DNA from: Nanobdellota archaeon
GTDB lineage: Archaea > Nanobdellota > Nanobdellia > Woesearchaeales > GW2011-AR9
Direction of reading: 5' to 3'
Length of the DNA stretch: 20,503 bases
Assembly: GCA_018812355.1 (NCBI GenBank)
Contig: JAHJDQ010000046.1
Location: 1 to 20,503, forward strand
The notes beneath the pieces were generated by a model, which was not told the DNA's origin, made no database searches, and saw nothing but the letters and a program-made list of their open reading frames with translations. Both the position numbers and the translations under genes were made by a program. The first letter of the stretch is position 1; the number at the start of each line of letters is the position of its first letter. This document shows, piece by piece, positions 14,464 to 20,503 of the stretch.

Positions 14464-14584
14464 GGTGTAGTCAACTATTTTTTCTTAAGCAAACACCAGG
14501 GCACGGCACGATTATGAATCTCGTTTACAACTCGCCTCATGTGCCTCCTTTGGCGCTGGTGTTTGCGAATTAAATGACTACACC
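14464..14584 (+). ncRNA. Structured element A: candidate small RNA or hairpin DNA element
   Basis: A long hairpin is formed by an outer 10-bp stem (14464-14473 with 14575-14584), an inner 11-bp stem (14489-14499 with 14556-14566) and a core. The core strands GCACGGCACGATTATG (14501-14516) and CATGTGCCTCCTTTGGC (14538-14554) are identical in element B at 15208-15300. In the core, GGCAC pairs with GTGCC, a GATT bulge follows, then ATG pairs with CAT. The outer stems differ in sequence between A and B yet still pair. Strand is assigned by analogy with B; no coding frame or known RNA family is recognised. It lies between the promoters of rpl10e and the 182-aa gene. Confidence 0.6.
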
Positions 14585-14597
14585 TCTTGAAAGGAAC

Positions 14598-14607
14598 ATT
14601 TATATAA
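14598..14607 (+). promoter_or_regulatory. TATA box of the 182-aa membrane protein gene
   Basis: ATTTATATAA is centred about 28 nt before the ATG at 14631, a leaderless layout. It lies 14 bp after element A, so element A is probably not in this mRNA's leader. Confidence 0.5.
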
Positions 14608-14630
14608 TAGTTTTAGATACTTAAACCTAG

Positions 14631-15179
14631 ATGGTAAAGAAGAAAGTTAAAAAAAGAGGTCAAAAAGAGCCGAAAAAGAGTTATCGACATATGTTTGGCT
14701 TGATTGGAATTATTTTACTTCTTTTTGTCGGAGTAGTATTTTTTGCTGATGATTCTGAGAGTAGTTTTTTAACTACTGCTGTGGATAGTCCGACAGTTTT
14801 AGCGATTAGTAATCCTACTATGAAAGTATTTCCTAGTTTAGGTGCAGGAGTAACCAGCGCTTTGTTTGATGTTGTTTTGAAAATTCCGGTAGAAAAACAA
14901 TTATTAGTTCCAGGTGAAGAATTACTGTTTTCAGTAGGTTTGACTAATTTTGGGCAAGCCCAAACTGAGGCGAAAATATCTTACATTATTACTAGAGGAG
15001 ATGGTGGTGAGATTGTCTATTTAGAACATGAAGATCGTCTCGTAGAAACGGAAGCTGAATTTCTGAAAATATTACCATTACAAGAATTACCTTACGGAAC
15101 TTATAACATTTATGTTCATTTACTTTATGATGAAGCAACGGCGACTGCTTCTGGGAAATTTACTGTAGGAACAAAATAG
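14631..15179 (+). CDS. Single-pass membrane protein with one 'VETQ' domain, 182 aa
   Basis: A very basic cytoplasmic N-terminus (about 20 residues rich in Lys/Arg) precedes a membrane helix (about 22-39) and an external region. Residues 78-180 form a beta-rich domain with the marks PGEELLFSVGLTN, an ISYIIT strand, an acidic E-hairpin, LVETEAEF and a final KFTV strand. The same domain occurs twice in the lipoprotein 15305-16294 and once in the 1095-aa surface protein. The fold is probably an Ig-like beta-sandwich (inferred from strand pattern and length). It may anchor or extend the surface complex encoded next to it. The gene is flanked by structured elements A and B. Confidence 0.7.
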   Translation: MVKKKVKKRGQKEPKKSYRHMFGLIGIILLLFVGVVFFADDSESSFLTTAVDSPTVLAISNPTMKVFPSLGAGVTSALFDVVLKIPVEKQLLVPGEELLFSVGLTNFGQAQTEAKISYIITRGDGGEIVYLEHEDRLVETEAEFLKILPLQELPYGTYNIYVHLLYDEATATASGKFTVGTK

Positions 15180-15207
15180 TTTCTGAGAATTATTTATTTC
15201 TTCTAAG

Positions 15208-15300
15208 TAATATGTCAACTTGCACGGCACGATTATGGGGCAATGTTTAACATTTAATTTTACTGCCCCATGTGCCTCCTTTGGCAAAGTAGACATATTA
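15208..15300 (+). ncRNA. Structured element B: second copy of the hairpin family
   Basis: The outer stem pairs 15208-15221 with 15287-15300 (TAATATGTC-A-ACTT against AAGT-A-GACATATTA, one A/A mismatch). The core GCACGGCACGATTATG (15222-15237) and CATGTGCCTCCTTTGGC (15269-15285) is identical to element A. The apical stem ATGGGGCA/TGCCCCAT (8 bp) is stronger than in A, and a mini-hairpin AATGT-TTA-ACATT lies in the loop. It sits in a convergent gap, 28 nt after the 182-aa gene stop, and could be the 3' end of that transcript or an independent RNA. The conserved strand contains CCTCCTTT, which is complementary to Shine-Dalgarno sequences. Confidence 0.65.
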
Positions 15301-15304
15301 ATTA

Positions 15305-16294
15305 TTATTTCTTCTTAGCCTTAACCATTTCTTCAACTTTTCTCTTGACAAGTTTGCTTTCTAAGCGAGATCTAATAACATTAAATTTAAATGATAATAT
15401 TGTTCCTAAGACTAAGATTAAAGAGCCGAAGATTATTCCATAGACTAAAGATGATAGTTTTTTCTTAGCCACAGTAAACATAGTTGCGTATTCAGGTTCT
15501 AATTCTAAGCCCGGATAGCTTAATTTGGCATGGAAAGTGTACTGTCCGGCAGGAGTATCTTCAGGAAGTTCAAATGTTCGCACAAAGTTGTTTTGCGTCT
15601 CTACAGCGACGGTTTCTTTTTCTTCGAGAATGATCTTGTCCTCTTGATCAGTAATCCAGTAGGATAAAAATATGTCAATCCGGCCACCACTACCAACATT
15701 GATTAGTTTAATTGAAGTTAATAGTTCTTCTCCTGGATAAACAGTTTTATAATCTTCAGGGATTATTACTTGGATGTCAAACAAAGAAAATCTGATGACT
15801 ACTTGTGGTTCGCTTTCTTCTTTTGTTACGGTGAAAGTGGTTTCAGCTTCTGACTGGCCGAATGGTGAGCCCAAGATTACTTTTAAGTAATGTAATCCAG
15901 ATTTTAATGTCGGGGGAGCTTGCAGATTAGCAACAAAAGAAGCTTGTGTTTCCACAGCCACAGTTTCTGATTTAGAATATTGGAGTTGTCCGTTCTTATC
16001 GAGAATTTGATAGGTTAAAGTAACGTCAATTCGTTCTTGATTAGCGAGGTTGATTAATTTGGTAGTAAACCAGAGTTCATTCCCAGGAGAGATTTGTTGG
16101 TAGGTTTTGGGCAGGTCAATTTCAATGTTAAAGTTAGCTGATCCAGAAGTAGTTGATTCTAATTGATTAACCATGTTTCCGGTTAATTGATCGGTATTTT
16201 CTTCTGGAACAGAATCATCATCAATTGTTTCTACGGTAACACAGCCACTAATGAAGATGAAGAGTACAATGATTAAAATCATGGTTTTGTTCAT
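15305..16294 (-). CDS. Lipoprotein with two tandem 'VETQ' domains and C-terminal membrane helix, 329 aa
   Basis: The signal peptide ends in a lipobox with Cys18 (F-I-S-G-C). Two beta-rich domains follow, about residues 55-155 and 168-275, each with the order PG-EL, LINL/LINV, a Y-I-D strand, VAVETQ-F, and a closing T-FTV strand. A C-terminal membrane helix (about 283-305) and a basic tail end the protein, so it may be held at both ends. The start overlaps the stop of the 1095-aa surface protein gene in an ATGA, which indicates translational coupling and probable complex formation. The same domain is found in that protein and in the 182-aa protein. Confidence 0.78.
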   Translation of the reverse strand: MNKTMILIIVLFIFISGCVTVETIDDDSVPEENTDQLTGNMVNQLESTTSGSANFNIEIDLPKTYQQISPGNELWFTTKLINLANQERIDVTLTYQILDKNGQLQYSKSETVAVETQASFVANLQAPPTLKSGLHYLKVILGSPFGQSEAETTFTVTKEESEPQVVIRFSLFDIQVIIPEDYKTVYPGEELLTSIKLINVGSGGRIDIFLSYWITDQEDKIILEEKETVAVETQNNFVRTFELPEDTPAGQYTFHAKLSYPGLELEPEYATMFTVAKKKLSSLVYGIIFGSLILVLGTILSFKFNVIRSRLESKLVKRKVEEMVKAKKK

Positions 16295-19200
16295 TTTTTT
16301 ACCTGGTCGAAAAAGTTGAATATTTTTTCTTGAAGATCTTCACCAATTTCTTTTTTAAGAGTGAAAGCGAACACGGGAACGTTTTTTTGGGCGGCGTAAG
16401 CATTCATTTTGTTAACAAAGGTAGTAATCTTTTTTTGATTATTATAATCTCTTAGCCTTTCTAAAGTATCGATCATGATGATTTTTCTGCCACTAATGTT
16501 ATTGATGAATGATTTAACAGCTGTTTGGAGTAAATCTAATCTTTCTGGAGAGATATAAAGAACTTTATCAGCTTTACCCTTTTCAGTAACACAGTCAATG
16601 AAATAATATTTATTGGTATCAATCCTTCTTTTTTTGAGCATGTTTTTGACGTTTTGACTTGATTTGTTAAGAGTTAAATAAATGCAATGTTGTCTTTTTG
16701 TTCTGAGAACTTTAATGATACTGTGGTTTAGTTCAGGAGCAGAAGTCATAATCAATTTTGAGTTACCCTTAACAATTTGTGATTTAATTTGTTTTCTTTT
16801 AGTAATATGTTTGTGGGTGTGATGAGTTAAATAGTAAGTTGTGGTTGCTCCACCAACTAACAAAATAAGACTGATAATAATTACAGCTAGCCAGTTAATC
16901 GTACTGCTAAATTTAATCTTATTAAAAATATTTTTTATGTTTACCGCTGCTCCGGTTAAGAAATTGCCATTGTTTTTTTGAGGAGCTGAGATGGTAAAAG
17001 ATCGTTCGGCTTTTGCTTCTTCGACTTGGTCAGCGTATTGCAATTCAACTAATAAACTGTATTCACTAGGAAGGTAAGTGGAAACATTAAAACTTTTCAA
17101 GAATTCTGTCTGGACATCAACTGGAACGGAAACAGTTTCTTTGTGTAGAATTGCTCCGTTATTATCGGTAAGGGTATAAGTAACATTTACTTCAATTAAT
17201 CCTGAGGAGCTGAAGTTGACTAAATTGATCTTAGCGAGCAGTTCATCTTGGTTAGTTATTTCTTCAACAGTAAATTCTAAACCAATGTCGAATAAGTTGG
17301 TTGATTGTTGAGGATTATTTTCTAAAGGTAAGTTGACTAATTCTGATAGGATGGCTTCCGGTGCAATAATCTCTTCTTCAACAACTGTAGTTTTCTTACT
17401 ACTACTTCCTCCTCCACCGCCTCCGGAGGAACCGCCACTAGGTGGGGTAGGAGGAGCGACGTAAGTACAATTAGCTAATCTTTGTTCAGTGTAAGTTTGG
17501 TTAATGGTTTCTCCACACCAATTTTGATCATACTGAGTGAGGTTTCTTTCTTGGGCAATTGTATTGTTACTATAACAACTGCTCACGTTAGTCCAGTCTG
17601 CTGTTGTTATGTTGATTAGATTTGGAGTGCAGTAATCGCAGGTTTCTGTTGCCTGAGTTTCAGTATAAGTTTGATTAGCTTCTTCTCCACACCAGTTTTG
17701 ATCATACTGGGTTAAGCTTCTGCTTTGGTTCAAAAAACCTGTATCTAAACAGGAAATGTTGTTCCATTCTGTCCAGGAAGTGTTGATTTGGCTAGGAGTA
17801 CAAAAGTCGCAAACAAGATCTTGCGTTTCCCAGTAAGTGTTGTTATTACCGCTGTTCCATAAATCTGCCACGAGATTAGTTACAGTGTAACAACTATCAT
17901 AATTCGTGTCATACTCAGTTTTACTATGGTTTTGAAAATAAGTATCATTAATTAAGCAACTAGTTTGATTCTCCCAACTTGTCCAGGAAGTGTTAGTAAC
18001 ACTGTAACTGCAATAGTTACAATTATAACTGTTATTTGCCGGGGGATTATTATCTGATCCTAAGCCAGTTTGGGCAAAACAATTGTTGTTATCAACAAAA
18101 TAGCCAGTAAGAGTATCATTAATTTGGCAAGTTGTGTTTGCTTCTGTCCAGGAAGGAGTACAGTAGTCGCAGGCTTTAATATTTTGGAATTCTATGTAGG
18201 TTTGATTAGCTATTTCTCCACAGAAGTTTTCGTCGTACTGAGTAAGAGATCTTGACTGGTTTCTGGTATCATCAACAAGACAAGAAATATTGGTCCATTC
18301 ACTCCAGGAGGTGTTGGTTAAACTAGGGATGCATACATAGTAATCAATTGTAACTTCATTTAGCTCAGGAGTAAATGTAGGATCTTCTGAAGAAAAAGTT
18401 GTTTGATACTGAAAATATTGAGAATTTAAATCCAGACTTTGCGGAGAAGTTGAATAAGTTCCTGAAAAGGAGGCATCGGAACAATCGCTGGTGGAACAGT
18501 TTCTTACTTCAAAACTAAGGTTTGATTTTGCTCTCCAGGAAGTAACTCCCTTAACATTTTGACCAGCACCATTAAAATCAGAAACTAGGGCTGTGAAACT
18601 AATTCCAGAATCAGTTGACTGAAATAAATCTTCACTCCCATCAACAATATAAATATAGTTATTATCATCAGTATATATAACAATACCGCTATTAGAATCA
18701 CTTCCTTCATTAAAATCATCATTTACCAAAACCCAGGTTAGACCAGAATTGGTCGATTTCCATAAATCTTGGTTGTCTAAAATAAATAAATTATTGGAAC
18801 CATCAATTGTCATATCTGTAGCATGATTGCCAACAGCATCATTATAATCATCTTTAATCAAAGTCCAATTTACTCCTAAATTAGTTGACTGCCAAACATC
18901 TGCTTGTCCATCAACAACATAAATATAATCTGAGCCGTCGATAGCGATCCCAAAAATATTTCCGTTGCCGCCATTAAAATCAGTACTAACTTTTGTCCAA
19001 GTAACTCCTTGATCAGTGGAACTCCAAACCTCTTCATCCCCTTCAATAATAAACAGGTTGTTATTTGAGTCGATTGCTAAAACCAAACCATTGTTTGATT
19101 CTCCACCATTATAATTATCATTTACTTTTGTCCAGGTTGTTCCAGCATCAACAGAATTCCAGATATCTTGGTTGTTTAAAATAAATCTTGCTCCGGAAGA

Positions 19201-19578
19201 ATTTACTGCCAGATCTGTAATGCTGTTACCATCTCCATCATTATAATCATCATTCACCAATTCCCAAGTAAGACCAGAATCGGTTGATTTCCAGATATCT
19301 GCAGAATTATCTCCAGCAATCATGACGTCCGTAAGTGGAGTAGTGGCCTGCCAACTAAGGTTATTCCAAGTTGCTTCTGCACCAGCATCAAATACTTTTG
19401 AGGTATAAGTTCCGGAAGTTTGATTAACGGTAAGTTCTAAATGATCAGTGTCCCATACTGTATTAGAATAAGTTCCTAAATCAAATTCTGCTTGAGAATC
19501 ATCAACAATAGTCGTTGCGAGAACGAGACTAACTAAGAGTAAAATCAATACAATTCCAATAATTATTTTTTTATTCAT
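16291..19578 (-). CDS. Asp-box beta-propeller surface protein with cytoplasmic RecA/KaiC-like tail, 1095 aa
   Basis: I start at ATG 19578, whose ATGA overlaps the regulator stop; a TTG at 19587 is the alternative. A signal helix spans residues 5-21. Residues 90-335 carry six S-T/V-D/N-x-G-x-x-W/F Asp-boxes, one per blade of a sialidase-type (BNR) propeller, though no sialidase active-site set is evident. Residues 415-706 hold about five cysteine-rich modules (SW-EW-N-SC, RSLTQYD-N-CGE-NQTYTE, CDYCTP) resembling thrombospondin type-1 repeats. A Gly/Ser linker (near 719), one VETQ-type domain (about 759-863) and a membrane helix (about 891-913) follow. The cytoplasmic tail (920-1095) resembles a RecA/KaiC-like domain with a Walker B-like IIMIDTLERL but no Walker A. 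It is probably a surface receptor or adhesin with inward signalling. Confidence 0.8.
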   Translation of the reverse strand: MNKKIIIGIVLILLLVSLVLATTIVDDSQAEFDLGTYSNTVWDTDHLELTVNQTSGTYTSKVFDAGAEATWNNLSWQATTPLTDVMIAGDNSADIWKSTDSGLTWELVNDDYNDGDGNSITDLAVNSSGARFILNNQDIWNSVDAGTTWTKVNDNYNGGESNNGLVLAIDSNNNLFIIEGDEEVWSSTDQGVTWTKVSTDFNGGNGNIFGIAIDGSDYIYVVDGQADVWQSTNLGVNWTLIKDDYNDAVGNHATDMTIDGSNNLFILDNQDLWKSTNSGLTWVLVNDDFNEGSDSNSGIVIYTDDNNYIYIVDGSEDLFQSTDSGISFTALVSDFNGAGQNVKGVTSWRAKSNLSFEVRNCSTSDCSDASFSGTYSTSPQSLDLNSQYFQYQTTFSSEDPTFTPELNEVTIDYYVCIPSLTNTSWSEWTNISCLVDDTRNQSRSLTQYDENFCGEIANQTYIEFQNIKACDYCTPSWTEANTTCQINDTLTGYFVDNNNCFAQTGLGSDNNPPANNSYNCNYCSYSVTNTSWTSWENQTSCLINDTYFQNHSKTEYDTNYDSCYTVTNLVADLWNSGNNNTYWETQDLVCDFCTPSQINTSWTEWNNISCLDTGFLNQSRSLTQYDQNWCGEEANQTYTETQATETCDYCTPNLINITTADWTNVSSCYSNNTIAQERNLTQYDQNWCGETINQTYTEQRLANCTYVAPPTPPSGGSSGGGGGGSSSKKTTVVEEEIIAPEAILSELVNLPLENNPQQSTNLFDIGLEFTVEEITNQDELLAKINLVNFSSSGLIEVNVTYTLTDNNGAILHKETVSVPVDVQTEFLKSFNVSTYLPSEYSLLVELQYADQVEEAKAERSFTISAPQKNNGNFLTGAAVNIKNIFNKIKFSSTINWLAVIIISLILLVGGATTTYYLTHHTHKHITKRKQIKSQIVKGNSKLIMTSAPELNHSIIKVLRTKRQHCIYLTLNKSSQNVKNMLKKRRIDTNKYYFIDCVTEKGKADKVLYISPERLDLLQTAVKSFINNISGRKIIMIDTLERLRDYNNQKKITTFVNKMNAYAAQKNVPVFAFTLKKEIGEDLQEKIFNFFDQVKK

Positions 19579-19760
19579 TTTTTCCAATAGTAGATTTTAG
19601 CCATCCCAGCTTGTCTGATGGAGATTTTCTGCGCGCCTTCTAAAAAAGCAAAGATATTTGAGATAGTATGGCGAGAAACTTTTAATTTAGTAGAAAGTTC
19701 AGAGACTGTATAACCTGCTTGATTCTTTTTCAACTCTTTTTCGACGATTTCTCGGTCCAT
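19575..19760 (-). CDS. Small winged-helix regulator, 61 aa
   Basis: A compact helix-turn-helix: YTVSELSTKLKVSRHTISNIFAFLEG forms helices 2-3, with the recognition helix around SRHTISNIF. A short wing, ISIRQAGMAKIYYW, closes the protein. The ATG at 19760 and the TGA that overlaps the next gene's ATG (ATGA) tie it to the 1095-aa surface protein. The leader contains repeated TTAAGCA-TA-TTG boxes, which may be its own operators. It parallels the 90-aa regulator at 9811 in gene order and coupling, although the two differ in length and sequence. Confidence 0.75.
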   Translation of the reverse strand: MDREIVEKELKKNQAGYTVSELSTKLKVSRHTISNIFAFLEGAQKISIRQAGMAKIYYWKK

Positions 19761-19762
19761 TG

Positions 19763-19866
19763 TTAAGCACTATTGTTAATTAATGTTGTTGGTGACGTTG
19801 TTAAGCAATATTGGTTACTTTGTTGTTATCAATGTTTATCTTAACGCTGTGAACAGTATTGCTTAA
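19763..19866. promoter_or_regulatory. Three repeated boxes in the leader of the regulator/propeller operon
   Basis: TTAAGCACTATTG (19763-19775) and TTAAGCAATATTG (19801-19813) are in the same direction. CAGTATTGCTTAA (19854-19866) is the inverse, so the last two can form a 10-bp stem. The distal box abuts the TATA-like sequence at 19869-19878. They are probably operators or an RNA hairpin for autoregulation by the 61-aa regulator. Confidence 0.5.
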
Positions 19867-19868
19867 TA

Positions 19869-19878
19869 GTTTATAAAG
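19869..19878 (-). promoter_or_regulatory. TATA-like box of the regulator/propeller operon
   Basis: On the minus strand this reads CTTTATAAAC. It predicts a transcript start near 19847 and a leader of about 85 nt, unusual in this window where most messages look leaderless. Confidence 0.45.
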
Positions 19879-19900
19879 GTTTGGGTGATTGAACTTATTT

Positions 19901-20503
19901 TTAGAATTTCTCGATACTTAACTGACCTTTCCTAGTCCCTTTAGGAACTTCTTTAACTTCTTCACCTAATTGTTGTTTAACTGACCCTGCGATTGCTTTA
20001 CCGATGATTTGACTTAAAGAGGCTAAATCAATCTTCTTAACATCGCCAAGGTCTTTAAGACCCTGAGTGACAAGTTTTCTTGCTCTTATTCTCCCGATCC
20101 CTTTAAGTTTTAATAAATGTAACAAATCTTCTTTCGCACCATGTTTGATTCTGATTCTTAATTTACGTAGTTCTTTGCTGACTTCTTTATAATCAAGAAT
20201 CTTGCTTAATTCTGCACAGGCGTATAAGAGCCAGTCAGCAATCTCTAATTTAACACGAATTTCTCCCGGACGGATATCATATGTTTCCATTAAATAATCT
20301 TCATCTTTTTCATCGATCCAGGATTCGAAGAATAAAGTAGTTTTAATAGAGTTCATAAATTCATTATATTCTAAATCAAAAGCGGAAGGTTCTTTTTCCA
20401 ATAAGAGATCATAATTTTTAACCAACTGTTCTTGGATATATTCTTGTTGTTTAACTTTGATTCTTAGTAAAGGACGCATTTCAAGCGTATGGGTAATCAT
20501 TTG
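19901..20503 (-). CDS. hel308: Hel308-type (Ski2-like) DNA helicase, C-terminal part
   Basis: Only the last 200 residues are in the window; the reading frame is open to the right edge. The domain has the helical 'ratchet' type sequence (EIRVKLEIADWLLYACAEL) and a helix-hairpin-helix region, LLKLKGIGRIRARKLVTQGL, then DLGDVKKIDLASL and IIGKAIAGSVKQQLG, typical of the C-terminus of archaeal Hel308. This 3'-5' helicase unwinds lagging strands at stalled replication forks. The very C-terminus reads QLSIEKF, which fits the PCNA-binding box Q-x-x-I-x-x-F. It is transcribed in the same direction as the surface operon, separated by a 140-bp gap with its own promoter. Confidence 0.85.
   Translation of the reverse strand, partial: QMITHTLEMRPLLRIKVKQQEYIQEQLVKNYDLLLEKEPSAFDLEYNEFMNSIKTTLFFESWIDEKDEDYLMETYDIRPGEIRVKLEIADWLLYACAELSKILDYKEVSKELRKLRIRIKHGAKEDLLHLLKLKGIGRIRARKLVTQGLKDLGDVKKIDLASLSQIIGKAIAGSVKQQLGEEVKEVPKGTRKGQLSIEKF

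Noticed and set aside
14464..15300. Integron attC-like sites around the 182-aa gene
   Set aside because: The conserved parts lie inside the hairpins and the ends vary, the reverse of attC sites, and no integrase is present in the window.
15208..15300. Fluoride or other known riboswitch
   Set aside because: Core strands do not match any riboswitch consensus I know, and the copy lies in a convergent gap rather than a leader.

Overview
The window is archaeal and probably comes from an AT-rich DPANN-type genome (Woesearchaeota/Pacearchaeota-like; the lineage is an inference). Supporting signs are a ribosomal protein L10e gene, the 3' end of a Hel308-type helicase, a NOG1-like GTPase, and many genes whose start codon lies 26-29 nt from the centre of a TATA-like box, which is the archaeal leaderless promoter layout. 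Shine-Dalgarno motifs are visible at only a few genes, such as the cation antiporter and the transposase.

Layout. (1) Positions 1-2562, minus strand: a membrane protein and two small lipoproteins, with a complete IS5-type insertion sequence (633-1626, 13-bp inverted repeats, 9-bp target duplication) sitting exactly between the two lipoprotein genes. (2) 2658-3727, plus strand: a multi-pass membrane protein and a small DUF218-like protein, each with its own leaderless promoter. (3) 3820-5883: a RelA/SpoT-type alarmone synthetase (minus), a 360-bp non-coding stretch with direct repeats and palindromes, then an AbrB-type antitoxin and PIN-domain toxin pair (plus). (4) 5995-8753, plus: a CPA2/KefB-type cation antiporter with a TrkA-N domain, and a NOG1-like GTPase. 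(5) 8750-9596, minus: a HEPN/MNT toxin-antitoxin pair with a 77-bp gene overlap. (6) 9811-19760: a cell-surface locus. Two small winged-helix regulators each sit directly upstream of a giant surface protein, joined by an ATGA stop/start overlap. One giant is a beta-helix protein of 1264 aa. The other is an Asp-box beta-propeller protein of 1095 aa, followed by a further ATGA-coupled lipoprotein. Between the two units lie rpl10e and a 182-aa single-pass membrane protein. (7) 19901-20503, minus: the C-terminal part of Hel308, running off the window.

The surface locus is the most interesting part. A roughly 100-residue beta-sandwich-like domain, which I label the 'VETQ domain', occurs four times in three proteins: once in the 182-aa protein, twice in the lipoprotein and once in the propeller protein. 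The propeller protein also carries a cytoplasmic tail that looks like a RecA/KaiC fold without a Walker A motif. This suggests a surface complex linked to cytoplasmic signalling and controlled by dedicated small regulators; that is an inference.

The 182-aa gene is flanked by two copies of a structured element (14464-14584 and 15208-15300) that share 16-nt and 17-nt conserved core strands, while their outer and apical stems differ in sequence yet still pair. These look like a new family of small structured RNAs or hairpin DNA elements.
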